A DNA stretch of 64,000 nt from an uncultured Bacteroidales bacterium (GCA_902775375.1 CACYLU010000005.1:1-64000), one strand, 5' to 3'; numbered from the stretch's first letter, positions 54,781 through 63,058 are shown. A program made the numbers and translations. Notes: a model not told the origin generated them from the letters alone.

Positions 54781-55404
54781 TCAGATTTTAATGCCTAAAC
54801 TCTTATGTGATGAATCATTTATATGCAGCAATTTATCAGCTAAAGGGACATACCATTTATGGACTTCCTCTGCCGTTGGAGTATGTCCTCCTGGGAAGTG
54901 GAATGACTGGTTATAATGTTTCAGAAAGAGCGGTTCAAAGTGAGCCAATGTATCCTGTTCCCCAAACAATCCCCAAATACGATCTTTGTACATTGGGTTG
55001 CAGTTGTCAAACTGAATGGCTTCCAACTCAGCAAACTCATCAATCAAAGTTTCGTCGATAACAAACTGTTGATGGCCATCTTTTCGTGGCGACTTGTATT
55101 GATGTTCCCCTATCCGTTGTTTTAGGAATGCAGTCATCTGAAAGTGCGGATTGCCCAATAATGCAGGTATGCCAACAAGAGGCGCAATCATCTGCGCATA
55201 GAATGAACCACAACTGTTGCCCACTAATAGGTCAGGTCTTTCACGATTTACCAATTCATAGATAAAGCTGATAACCTCTTTCGGATGCATGGGCAAGTCG
55301 GGAGTCAGCACTTCTGCACTCCCATCGAAAGACTCGCGCAATGCCAAAGCAGGTACACACTGCCCACTAGCATAAAAACCGTGAAGGAACAATATCTTCT
55401 TCAT
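54781..55404 (-). CDS. YqiA/YcfP-like alpha/beta-hydrolase
   Basis: A 207-residue esterase of the YqiA family: FLHGFYAS near the start, elbow GNSCGSFYA, GEQDTLAHFEP with the acid, and PGGHTPT with the catalytic His. I choose the ATG at 55404, which overlaps the GNAT stop in ATGA; an in-frame ATG four codons upstream at 55416 is less likely. Confidence 0.82.
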   Translation of the reverse strand: MKKILFLHGFYASGQCVPALALRESFDGSAEVLTPDLPMHPKEVISFIYELVNRERPDLLVGNSCGSFYAQMIAPLVGIPALLGNPHFQMTAFLKQRIGEHQYKSPRKDGHQQFVIDETLIDEFAELEAIQFDNCNPMYKDRIWGLFGEQDTLAHFEPLFLKHYNQSFHFPGGHTPTAEEVHKWYVPLADKLLHINDSSHKSLGIKI

Positions 55405-55859
55405 CCTTTCGTCCAAGTCATTTTAATATGCGGAATACCGTCAAGCATGAAAGTGTCGGATGACTGCTTAAATCCAACACCCTCATAAAAACCTTTTGCA
55501 TATTCCTGTGCCTCAATATCGATGCGTTCCGCGCCGAAACATTCAATGCCAACTTCAATAGCATGACGCATTATCTGCTTTCCGTAGCCCTGTCCTCGTT
55601 CGGTAGTTACCACTCTGCCGATAGAAATTTCATGCATGTGTGTCCCAGCAGGACATACCCGGGCAACAGCAACGGTTTTACCTTCCAACGTCAACCACAA
55701 ATGAATAGAATCCTGATCGTCTCCATCTAAATCCTGATAAGCGCAGTTTTGCTCCACAACGAAAACCAAACTGCGCACTCTCAGGAGTTCATAAAGTTCA
55801 TCCACAGTTAGCTCATGGAACGCTTTCTTGTGTAATACCAGTTTTTGATCAATGCTCAT
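55401..55859 (-). CDS. ElaA-type GNAT acetyltransferase
   Basis: A 152-residue N-acetyltransferase fold protein. KAFHELTVDELYELLRVRS and VFVVEQNCAYQDLDGDD match the ElaA family, and RVVTTERGQGYGKQIMRHAI is the acetyl-CoA-binding motif A. Substrate unknown. First gene of a three-gene overlapping unit. Confidence 0.9.
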   Translation of the reverse strand: MSIDQKLVLHKKAFHELTVDELYELLRVRSLVFVVEQNCAYQDLDGDDQDSIHLWLTLEGKTVAVARVCPAGTHMHEISIGRVVTTERGQGYGKQIMRHAIEVGIECFGAERIDIEAQEYAKGFYEGVGFKQSSDTFMLDGIPHIKMTWTKG

Positions 55860-55909
55860 ACGATAACTATTATGCGTGCAAAGATACTAATTTTACTCGA
55901 TAATTTGTA

Positions 55910-58078
55910 TTACAACTGAATTGGTACTACTATTTTAAATGTAATATTACGGCCCATGTTAAAGGCCCCTCTGCGACCAGTAGCTGTATTATCAGCAGCA
56001 TATTTCAATCGGCTCAGGTGGTTCTGATAAGCCTTGTTCAACAGGTTGTCAGCCGTTACATACAGTTCGGCTATCTTCTTGCCTTTCACCTGAATATCGG
56101 TACCAGCAGAGAGACTGAGCAAAGCATAGTCTGGTGTTACGGTCTCTGTATCATCAGCGCTGTAGATATGTGTCTGCTTCAGATAAAAGTCAAGACTTGC
56201 TGCTACATATAAGTTATTAAACAGAGAGCGATGAACAGTATCTGCCGTATGATGATGGTCAACGGTAGAGTGCGAGTGATGGAAGATTTCCCATTTCAGT
56301 TCAGATGTCCATCGAGGTGCAGGTGTAAAAGGGAGATATTTCTTATCGGCACTGGCATGCATTAATTGAGCATCAACATACGAGAAAGAGTTGGAGAAAT
56401 GGATGGAATGAACAGGATGGAAATCAATACCCGCCTCAAAGCCCAGCAACCGAGCATCACCCTGAGTATAGGCGTATGTAAGATAACCTTCTTCTATTTC
56501 CTGATTCAGACGATGGGTATAAATATAGTTGTCTATACGATTAGCGAAGAGTGCTACCTGTGCAGACACATATTTTGAAGTAAAGTCGAGTCCTAAGTCA
56601 GCTTGAAGACTATACTCTGCCTTCAATTGTTGATTACCTAATTCATATCGAATGGAGCCCTCGTGAACGCCATTTGAAGCCAGCTCACTCATATTAGGTG
56701 TACGGAAGCCACGTGCTAAATTGAATCGTACATTGAAATGCTCATTAATATTATATACAGAGCCAATGCTTCCTGTTAAACCATTGAAATGGCGAGAAAA
56801 ATCATTGAAGCGTATATTCCCATCTTCTATCAGTTCATTGCCATGCAACCTACGGTGATCATAACGTAATCCACCATTCAATGTCCATCTTTCATCAATG
56901 TTTTTTGTAGCAGTGGCATAGATGCCGAAGTCAAACATATTATAGTCAGGGATCAAAAATTCCTCACCTGTATTGCCAGACTTTTGATACATACCACCAA
57001 TACCTGTTGAAAACTTCCAACCGTTACTTTCATTAGTTACAAAGCGGAAATCGTATGTCAGCGTGTGAAGCTTAAAATACAATTCATATTCATCAGCTGT
57101 TTCTTCAAACTCCTGACGTCTGTTTTGCTGATAGCCCATGATTGCCTTTATATTTCCAAAAGGCAAGTTTAGCGAATTGTCCCAAACTAGTTTATAGTGT
57201 TTCACCTGTTGGAAAGGTAGCGTCTTGCCATATTTATGCCCAGTCCAATCGTCAGCATGCTCCAGTTCACCCGTTTCTGGATCACGTTCACCCTCTACAA
57301 TACCTGGCGTCAGATGATAGGCTGTCCAAATAAGTCGCGAGTGGCCCCATGCTTTGTTAAGACCCAGCATCAGTCTGCCAGCACGTTCACGAAACTGCGA
57401 ACCAGGTACATAGCCATCATACCTATTCTTATATGCGTGGGCCATCTTGTCACTATAACGTGCATCCCATACAAAGCCCCTCTGGTTGCCTGCCATTGAG
57501 ATGTTGTAGCCAAAAAGGCCGTTGTTAGTCTGGTATTCCGAACTGACATTAGCACGCATTTCGCCTTCAGCAAGTGTAGGCTGAGCATGCATGATAACTA
57601 CGCCCGCCATTGCATCCGATCCATACATCAGCGAGGCTGGACCTTTCAGTATTTCTACAGAATTGACACTACTACCGTCAATCTCCACTCCATGTTCGTC
57701 ACCCCACTGTTGTCCTTCTTGGCGTACCCCTTCGCTCATTACGACAACACGGTTGTAACCCAACCCTCGAATAATTGGCTTTGAGATACTACCACCCGTC
57801 GTTAACTGGCTGACACCAGGCTGATGACTGATAGCATCGATGATATTAGTTGATGCTGTAGAATGTAACTCTTGAGGTGTAACGACACTGATGGGGGCAG
57901 TTGAATGCTTTAGCTTGGTGTCGCCCGCAACACCCGTTACTGTCACTTCGTTTAAATTCAGATGGCGGAAGAAAACATCCGTAGAGTCCTCCGCATGTTG
58001 ATGTATCTTTACATCATCTTGAGCTGCCACCGCCATGCAAATACACAGCAATGGCAGAATGATATATATTGTTTTCAT
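55910..58078 (-). CDS. TonB-dependent receptor, metal-type
   Basis: A 722-residue outer-membrane receptor. After a signal peptide (about 1-20) comes a His-rich start (KIHQHAEDST), a plug domain (about 45-160, SKPIIRGLGYNRVVVMSEG, DAMAGVVIM) and a 22-stranded-type barrel ending in Leu. A His-rich extracellular loop, HHSHSTVDHHHTADTVH, lies at about 600-616. The His clusters and the upstream Cys/His-rich gene suggest uptake of Cu, Zn or a chelated metal; the ligand is inferred. Confidence 0.88.
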   Translation of the reverse strand: MKTIYIILPLLCICMAVAAQDDVKIHQHAEDSTDVFFRHLNLNEVTVTGVAGDTKLKHSTAPISVVTPQELHSTASTNIIDAISHQPGVSQLTTGGSISKPIIRGLGYNRVVVMSEGVRQEGQQWGDEHGVEIDGSSVNSVEILKGPASLMYGSDAMAGVVIMHAQPTLAEGEMRANVSSEYQTNNGLFGYNISMAGNQRGFVWDARYSDKMAHAYKNRYDGYVPGSQFRERAGRLMLGLNKAWGHSRLIWTAYHLTPGIVEGERDPETGELEHADDWTGHKYGKTLPFQQVKHYKLVWDNSLNLPFGNIKAIMGYQQNRRQEFEETADEYELYFKLHTLTYDFRFVTNESNGWKFSTGIGGMYQKSGNTGEEFLIPDYNMFDFGIYATATKNIDERWTLNGGLRYDHRRLHGNELIEDGNIRFNDFSRHFNGLTGSIGSVYNINEHFNVRFNLARGFRTPNMSELASNGVHEGSIRYELGNQQLKAEYSLQADLGLDFTSKYVSAQVALFANRIDNYIYTHRLNQEIEEGYLTYAYTQGDARLLGFEAGIDFHPVHSIHFSNSFSYVDAQLMHASADKKYLPFTPAPRWTSELKWEIFHHSHSTVDHHHTADTVHRSLFNNLYVAASLDFYLKQTHIYSADDTETVTPDYALLSLSAGTDIQVKGKKIAELYVTADNLLNKAYQNHLSRLKYAADNTATGRRGAFNMGRNITFKIVVPIQL

Positions 58079-58117
58079 TCTGTGATTATTTATAATGGAA
58101 AAATGTATGTAAAAAAA

Positions 58118-58474
58118 CTATGTGAATCTGAGCGACGGTGGCCCACGTGTAACGATGGTGCCACAGCAGGTAGCATGATAACCACACAAAGACTGGGCGT
58201 GATATTTCTTACATACATGAGAATATACTGTAACAGCTGCCACCGCAGCTGCCAGCATAGTAAGCGACAAAAACTGACATAGCACACAATCGTGCGTCAG
58301 CAATGATGTCTGTATCAAGTGACCGTGACAAACGTGATGTGCGCAGTCGGTACATTCCGTTAAGGTTAACGGAACACCTTCCTCATGCACATGAAGCGAC
58401 GAGAATAACAGCATTGGCACAAAAATGGCCAATAGTATCCACGATGTTAAATGTCGTCTCTTCGTCGAATTCAT
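58118..58474 (-). CDS. small Cys/His-rich membrane protein
   Basis: A 118-residue protein with an N-terminal hydrophobic segment (about 11-26), a loop rich in Cys and His (CTDCAHHVCHGH, THDCVLC), a second hydrophobic segment (about 67-84) and a C-terminal CGYHATCC. I do not recognise a named family. It lies 39 bp upstream of the TonB receptor on the same strand and is probably co-transcribed. A metal-binding helper role is inferred from composition. Confidence 0.72.
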   Translation of the reverse strand: MNSTKRRHLTSWILLAIFVPMLLFSSLHVHEEGVPLTLTECTDCAHHVCHGHLIQTSLLTHDCVLCQFLSLTMLAAAVAAVTVYSHVCKKYHAQSLCGYHATCCGTIVTRGPPSLRFT

Positions 58475-58585
58475 AGCCGCAAAGATACAATACTTAATTA
58501 AAAATCTCGCTATTTTCTCAAAAAAGATGATCGTTAACTAATCACCTTTGATAACTATAATCACAATTTCGGTCAGTAAACTTTT

Positions 58586-59137
58586 TCAGTTACGTTTAGT
58601 TGCAGTATACTTGGCAGAGGCGTTTTTAGCAAATTCAAACAAAGACTGGGGTAAATGGCAGTAGCCTGCAGGGTTCTTGTCAAGATAGTCCTGGTGGTAC
58701 TCTTCAGCTGTATAGAAGTTCTGCAACGGAAGTTTTTCCACCACGAAAGCCTGATCGTAGTGTAGTTGTTCTGTGGCATATACTTTCTCTATTACCTCCA
58801 AATCTTCAGCATCGGTATAATAGATACCCGTGCGGTAGCGAGTTCCTTCGTCATGCCCCTGCTTGTTCAGGCTGGTAGGGTCAATGGCTTTGAAGAACAT
58901 CTGCAACAGAAATTCAAGATCCACCACCTGCGGATCATACTTGACGCGCACTGTTTCTGCAAAGCCTGTCTGGTCAGTATATACCTCTTTATAAGTTGGG
59001 TTCTCCGTGTGTCCGTTGGCAAAACCCACTTCGGTTTCCACTACCCCTTCAATCTGCTTGAAAAAATGCTCTGCCCCCCAAAAGCAACCTCCTGCTAGAT
59101 ATATTTCTTTACATGCTTTATTTAATTGATTATTCAT
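58586..59137 (-). CDS. msrA: peptide methionine sulfoxide reductase A
   Basis: A 183-residue enzyme repairing the S-form of methionine sulfoxide. The catalytic motif GGCFWGAEH has Cys18; GTRYRTGIYY and HQDYLDKNPAGYC are family signatures, and the latter supplies a possible resolving Cys. No MsrB domain is fused and no signal peptide is seen. Confidence 0.95.
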   Translation of the reverse strand: MNNQLNKACKEIYLAGGCFWGAEHFFKQIEGVVETEVGFANGHTENPTYKEVYTDQTGFAETVRVKYDPQVVDLEFLLQMFFKAIDPTSLNKQGHDEGTRYRTGIYYTDAEDLEVIEKVYATEQLHYDQAFVVEKLPLQNFYTAEEYHQDYLDKNPAGYCHLPQSLFEFAKNASAKYTATKRN

Positions 59138-59178
59138 AATTTGTAGTTTTTTATTATATTATTTGTTAAACACATATG

Positions 59179-60210
59179 TCATGGCCTTTTATTGGCAAAA
59201 AGCTGAAGTTTAGCTTCCATATCAGCAAACATCAGACGCGTGTCAATACGGTCATACACACGAATCTGACGCCCACCGTGGTTATAGCGGTAGCTACCGT
59301 CATCAGCTATAGTCGGGATAGTCACATATTGATAGTGCGACGACGCAGGGTCAGTCTCGAAGTTGCTCATCAACGCCGTCATTAGTACCAACGGGCTATC
59401 GCCAAGTATGTAGGTCTCCCCCATTGAGAACCCATTCCTGCCAGCCATGATGCCTGCCAGTGAATCATAAAGGTAAGCCCCCAGCTTCCCATAAGGACGC
59501 ACTTTCACCTCCAGTTCCGTCATGCTGTACATACACTGGCGATATACGTCACGAGGGATTTGCCAGATACGCATGTCACTCTTGTTGAACACCACCTGTG
59601 CAGCAGCAATGCTCAAGTTCAGATTGTATTCAGGCATGGAATAGCCAGGCGGCACAATAGCCCCAGTTTCCTTATATTCCTGGCCACCAATCCATATTAA
59701 TATGATATTCTTGCCAATTTCAGGGTTCATCAGCCAAGCAGAAGCGATGTCTGTCAGAGGACCACCCACGCACACATACAGAGGTTTCTCGGGTGTTGCC
59801 TTCAATGCTTCCTCCACAATGAGCCTTGCTCCCTCGCTCACAATGGGTTGCTTGGGATCGGTCATCTTTTCTGCAGCCCCAGGCACCACCTTCAGCTGTT
59901 CTTTCAAGCCCATTAGTTCTAAAGCCTCATTCACTTTGTTGACCGACTTCTCTGCATCATCCTTCCCCTGCAAATCACGGAAGAAAGAAAAACCGTTGTG
60001 ATGAGCGCCTATTATGCCCTTGATGTCACATGAGGTTGACAACACATGATGCACCAGTTGAAACAGTCCGTCAGGATCACCACAGAAGTCATTGTCAATA
60101 ATCACGCTATAACGCTTGCCTGCTTCAAAAGGCTCATTAGCGTTCTGTGCCTTCAGCACACTGGCTGTCAGCAGCGAAGCTAAAATAATGACAGAGAATA
60201 TTCGTTTCAT
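59179..60210 (-). CDS. exported nucleoside hydrolase-like protein
   Basis: A 343-residue protein with a signal peptide (about 1-21). The calcium and ribose-binding segment reads DNDFCGDPDG at 39-48, a variant of DxDxxxDD in which the eighth position is Pro and Asp follows. KPLYVCVGGPLTDIASAW and the C-terminal region fit the inosine-uridine hydrolase family. It would release bases from nucleosides in the envelope; the altered motif makes the activity less certain. Confidence 0.82.
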   Translation of the reverse strand: MKRIFSVIILASLLTASVLKAQNANEPFEAGKRYSVIIDNDFCGDPDGLFQLVHHVLSTSCDIKGIIGAHHNGFSFFRDLQGKDDAEKSVNKVNEALELMGLKEQLKVVPGAAEKMTDPKQPIVSEGARLIVEEALKATPEKPLYVCVGGPLTDIASAWLMNPEIGKNIILIWIGGQEYKETGAIVPPGYSMPEYNLNLSIAAAQVVFNKSDMRIWQIPRDVYRQCMYSMTELEVKVRPYGKLGAYLYDSLAGIMAGRNGFSMGETYILGDSPLVLMTALMSNFETDPASSHYQYVTIPTIADDGSYRYNHGGRQIRVYDRIDTRLMFADMEAKLQLFANKRP

Positions 60211-60349
60211 AATTCGTTTATTTCTTCACCCACAAAGTTACAAAAAGCGAGAGAAAAGTCAAGGGAAAGCTTGATTTTCTTTGCTTTTCCGAGTGCATAG
60301 TAAGTTCGGCGAAGCCAAAGTTACAAAAAATATTCGAATTATGAATAAA

Positions 60350-60796
60350 TCATTTGAATCTATCACCAACAAAACCTTTGCCCACCTCACCTGCCATCAG
60401 GTCAAAATGAAGGAACACAGGAAGAGTCGGCGATAAGTCATAATAGTCCATCTCTGCAATAGGCAGGCAAAAATACTCCAACTGGTCATAACTGCTATAG
60501 AGACGAGACAGTACGGGATTGTTGTCGTATATCCATCGTTTCACATCATCCTCCACATCAAAGTTCACCATACCAGAGCAACGAACAGATATGTTATCAG
60601 CATAAGCCAGCACTTCAACATTGGGATTCTGCTTCAGTTCCTTCCATACAGCCTTCTTGGCAGAAGTAGCGAAATAAAGCAGGTTATTCTCCTGCTTCAT
60701 AATTTGGAACATACGCAATTTAGGCAGATTGCCTTCACATGTAGCGAAGGCAATCTCATTATGGCTGCTCAAAAAATCAAGTGCTTTTTGCATCAT
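60350..60796 (-). CDS. pyridoxamine 5'-phosphate oxidase-like FMN-binding protein
   Basis: A 148-residue split-barrel protein (EIAFATCEGNLPKLRMFQIMK, LLYFATSAKKAVWKELKQNPNVEV). These short members bind flavin or F420-like cofactors and have varied roles. I start at the ATG 60796 (MMQKAL); the frame extends upstream into the cupin gene but that part is not conserved. It lies 7 bp after the cupin stop. Confidence 0.82.
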   Translation of the reverse strand: MMQKALDFLSSHNEIAFATCEGNLPKLRMFQIMKQENNLLYFATSAKKAVWKELKQNPNVEVLAYADNISVRCSGMVNFDVEDDVKRWIYDNNPVLSRLYSSYDQLEYFCLPIAEMDYYDLSPTLPVFLHFDLMAGEVGKGFVGDRFK

Positions 60797-60803
60797 AGTT
60801 GTT

Positions 60804-61259
60804 TTACCATTTAAGCGGTTCCTGCAGAATGTTACCATCAGTCATAGGGCTGTCAGCCTCAGTGAAGGCATTTGCCTTATACTGTACGCAGAGCATTGTC
60901 AAGTTCTCACTACCTGTATTCTTCAACGCACGCTTGCCCTCGGGAGCTACACGGATAATGGTACCCTCACTAACGGGAAATATTTCACCGTCAACTTGAT
61001 ACTGTCCCTCTCCCTTCAGGATGAAGTAAAGTTCCTCATGTGTCTTATGCGTGTGCAGGAAACCACTGTCTTGTCCTGGCACCAGTGTCTGGAAAGAGAA
61101 TTCGCTGCCTGTTGCGCCAACTGCCTGTCCTACGAACACCTTACCCTGAATAGTTACATTTGGTCCCATGGGAAGCTCATGCTCAATAATCTCATTCATC
61201 TTACCTACGCTTACTGCGCTGTAGTTTTTACCACACTTAATAGTCTCAATCTTTTTCAT
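60804..61259 (-). CDS. cupin-domain protein
   Basis: A 151-residue single-domain cupin. The metal-binding motif 1 is HTHKTHEELYFIL, followed by GEGQYQVDGEIFPV and motif 2 in VAPEGKRALKNTG. No signal peptide. A -7 box TATCTTTG is at 61301-61308 on the minus strand. Divergent from the HxlR regulator and followed by the PNPOx-like gene, so the pair is probably its regulon. Confidence 0.85.
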   Translation of the reverse strand: MKKIETIKCGKNYSAVSVGKMNEIIEHELPMGPNVTIQGKVFVGQAVGATGSEFSFQTLVPGQDSGFLHTHKTHEELYFILKGEGQYQVDGEIFPVSEGTIIRVAPEGKRALKNTGSENLTMLCVQYKANAFTEADSPMTDGNILQEPLKW

Positions 61260-61300
61260 AATTCATATTGTTTAAATTGTTATAATTCGTTTTGACATTA

Positions 61301-61308
61301 CAAAGATA
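61301..61308 (-). promoter_or_regulatory. -7 element of the cupin gene
   Basis: TATCTTTG on the minus strand, about 40 nt ahead of the cupin start codon. Confidence 0.5.
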
Positions 61309-61452
61309 CGATGCTATAATCATCCGTGCAAGAAGGCACTGTGAAGTAACATAGTTACCAAAAAGTAGGAATTGCGAAGTGATAGGATTTTGCTAAAAAA
61401 CACTTTAACTCATATTAACATAGTATATTATCGAAACCTGGTAACCATTTGC

Positions 61453-61460
61453 TACTTTTG
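61453..61460 (+). promoter_or_regulatory. -7 element of the hxlR-type gene
   Basis: TACTTTTG, 17 nt ahead of the start codon at 61478, matches the TAnnTTTG consensus. Confidence 0.55.
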
Positions 61461-61477
61461 CAGAAAAATCAACAGTT

Positions 61478-61822
61478 ATGGCAGATATTAAAGCAGAATA
61501 TTTGGCTTGTCCAATCAGGAATGTTATCAGTCGTTTTGGCGACAAGTGGTCCATGCTCGTACTTTTTCTTCTCAATAAGAGCGATACAGGGATAATGCGT
61601 TTTAATGAAATCAGACGCTTCATGTCTGACTGTTCCCAGAAAATGCTCTCGCAGACACTGAAGAATCTGGAGCAGAGCCATCTTGTACATCGTCAAGTAT
61701 ACCCAGAGGTTCCACCTCGTGTAGAGTATTCCCTCACAGATACAGGAAAATCATTGATGCCAATCATCACTTCCCTCATCGAATGGAGTAAAGAGCATTT
61801 CGAGGATGTGGTGACTGACTAA
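61478..61822 (+). CDS. HxlR-family transcriptional regulator
   Basis: A 114-residue winged-helix regulator (CPIRNVISRFGDKWSMLVLFLL, RFNEIRRFMSDCSQKMLSQTL, LVHRQVYPEVPPRVEYSLTDTG; each a fragment of the family pattern). Cys11 precedes the HTH, as in redox- or aldehyde-sensing members. It is divergent from the cupin-PNPOx pair and probably regulates it. Confidence 0.92.
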   Translation: MADIKAEYLACPIRNVISRFGDKWSMLVLFLLNKSDTGIMRFNEIRRFMSDCSQKMLSQTLKNLEQSHLVHRQVYPEVPPRVEYSLTDTGKSLMPIITSLIEWSKEHFEDVVTD

Positions 61823-61834
61823 TATTATTTTTGA

Positions 61835-61922
61835 AGGCTGAAAACCATAAAGTTGCAGGCTACAAACTATAGGTTTGGAGGCTTAAAAGCATAAGAATGC
61901 AGGGCGCAAAGCATAGGGTTGG
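61835..61922. repeat. four 22-bp degenerate repeats
   Basis: Units start at 61835, 61857, 61879 and 61901 with an exact 22-bp period. Each starts AGGC or AGGG and shares the pattern AAAnCATAnnnTTG near its centre. It begins 13 bp after the HxlR stop codon. Confidence 0.85.
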
Positions 61923-61947
61923 AAGCCCATGAAACAGAGAAAATCGT

Positions 61948-62202
61948 AAAAAACTCTTCACTCTTCACAGATGCAGTATAAATAACTGTGGCACAACTTG
62001 TTTACTACGTGAAGAGTTGCTTTGCCTCTTCACAAGTCTTCACAGGTCTTCACGTCAAAGTAAACTATTTTCGGCTTAGTCAAAAGATGACAAGGTGTGA
62101 TGAGGTGTGAAGAGATGTGAAGAGTTGCGTAAACTCTTCACGCATTTATCTGGTTATATATCAGTGTATTATGATATATTTGTGAAGAGTGAAGAGTTTT
62201 TT
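61948..62202. repeat. composite palindrome A with perfect 22-bp ends
   Basis: The left arm at 61948-61969 (ACTCTTCACTCTTCACA with leading A-run) is the exact reverse complement of 62181-62202. Inside lies a second, imperfect inverted pair (62009-62054 with about 62105-62142) built from repeated GTGAAGAG/CTCTTCAC. A compact 10-bp hairpin GTGAAGAGTT/AACTCTTCAC sits in the right half. No gene is present. Confidence 0.85.
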
Positions 62203-62232
62203 TGAGAGTTTGTGCAGAAAGGAAAACACGAG

Positions 62233-62450
62233 TAAACACCCCAACACTTCATATTTTCATTATAAGTTTCACAAATACAATTGATTATATGCATGAAGAG
62301 GTATCTCAACACTTCATAACACTTCATAATGACTTCATACGTATAATTAAATGATATGAGGAGATATGAAGTGTTAGCGCATCACTTCATAAGCTTAACA
62401 AACAGAAACTCAGTTTGATAATCATAAAATATGAAGTGTTGGGGTGTTTA
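62233..62450. repeat. composite palindrome B with perfect 25-bp ends
   Basis: The left arm 62233-62257 (TAAACACCCCAACACTTCAT and five further bases) is the exact reverse complement of 62426-62450. The interior carries further AACACTTCAT and ATGAAGTGTT copies in both orientations. It has the same plan as palindrome A, with a related but different core. No gene is present. Confidence 0.87.
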
Positions 62451-62469
62451 TATGAAAAAACTTTTTTCA

Positions 62470-62689
62470 TCACGAGGGAAAAATAAAAACCTCACGAGGG
62501 AAAAATAGGAATGGCAGCTTAGCGGAAGTAAGCACCCCGTTTAACGGAAGTAAAAGGGCAGCTTAGAGGAAGTAAGCCCACCTTCTGCTACCGCTAAACG
62601 CAGAAATTCTCATAAGAATTTCCCGGCTTGCTACTATCAAACTCCCAGTTAGATACTATCAAACTCTGAGTTTGCTTGCTTCCAACAAC
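62470..62689. repeat. ten degenerate 22-bp repeats
   Basis: Units start at 62470 and every 22 bp. Adjacent units resemble each other most: 62470/62492 share TCACGAGGGAAAAATA, 62514/62536/62558 share CGGAAGTAA-type cores, and 62624/62646 share ACTATCAAACTC. The period is kept without indels while the sequence drifts along the array. Confidence 0.82.
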
Positions 62690-62713
62690 TGTTGCTGAAA
62701 AACTAAAAATTTT

Positions 62714-62745
62714 TTTGGCATTTCTCATACATATTTGTAACTTTG
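62714..62745 (+). promoter_or_regulatory. promoter of the methyltransferase operon
   Basis: TTTG (62714-62717), 20 bp, TAACTTTG (62738-62745). Predicted start of transcription is near 62752, more than 300 nt before the first gene. Confidence 0.78.
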
Positions 62746-62751
62746 TAGTCA

Positions 62752-63058
62752 GTGCACTGCCAAACACCTTGCTGAATAAGCGAGGGCATGTTAGCCCAGC
62801 GGGGTGGCAATGCCAATTTTTGTGGGTGAATAGATAGTTGTATCTATATTCTTTGAGGTTCCCGTAAAATCCGACCAGATTAATTAACAGAGCCTCGTGG
62901 AATCGGGATACACCTTGTTATAGGTGTACCCGTTCCATATATGTCTCTGTTACGGGTCTTTGGTCGGATACCAGCGGGAAGCATATATCGGAACGAGGTA
63001 CACTTTCTTTGTATCTACGCTTTTAACTGAATCGTTTCACGCTAGAATCCGACCAATA
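62752..63058 (+). ncRNA. long structured 5' leader, possible cis-regulatory RNA
   Basis: No gene fits here. Visible stems: GGGC/GCCC near 62795; a GAATAGATA/TATCTATATTC hairpin at 62828-62851; and a nested three-part stem in which 62869-62878 pairs with 62960-62969, 62885-62892 (TAACAGAG) with 62945-62952 (CTCTGTTA), and 62899-62936 folds on itself (GGAA, CGGG, TACACC with GGTGTA, CCCG, TTCC). A second copy of the first strand, ATCCGACCAA at 63047-63056, lies 2 nt before the start codon and can compete for 62960-62969. I cannot name a known RNA family. Confidence 0.6.

Noticed and set aside
61823-62740. Phage or insertion-sequence genes in the gene-free region
   Set aside because: No frame above background and no transposase or integrase motif; only repeats and palindromes.
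62869-63056. Invertible promoter segment bounded by the ATCCGACCA copies
   Set aside because: The inverted repeats are only 10 bp, the promoter lies outside them at 62714-62745, and the nested stems fit an RNA fold better. No invertase gene is nearby.
62924-63058. Upstream in-frame start for the first methyltransferase-like gene
   Set aside because: The extra 45 codons fall in the structured leader and do not match methyltransferase N-termini, while the family motif X begins shortly after 63059.
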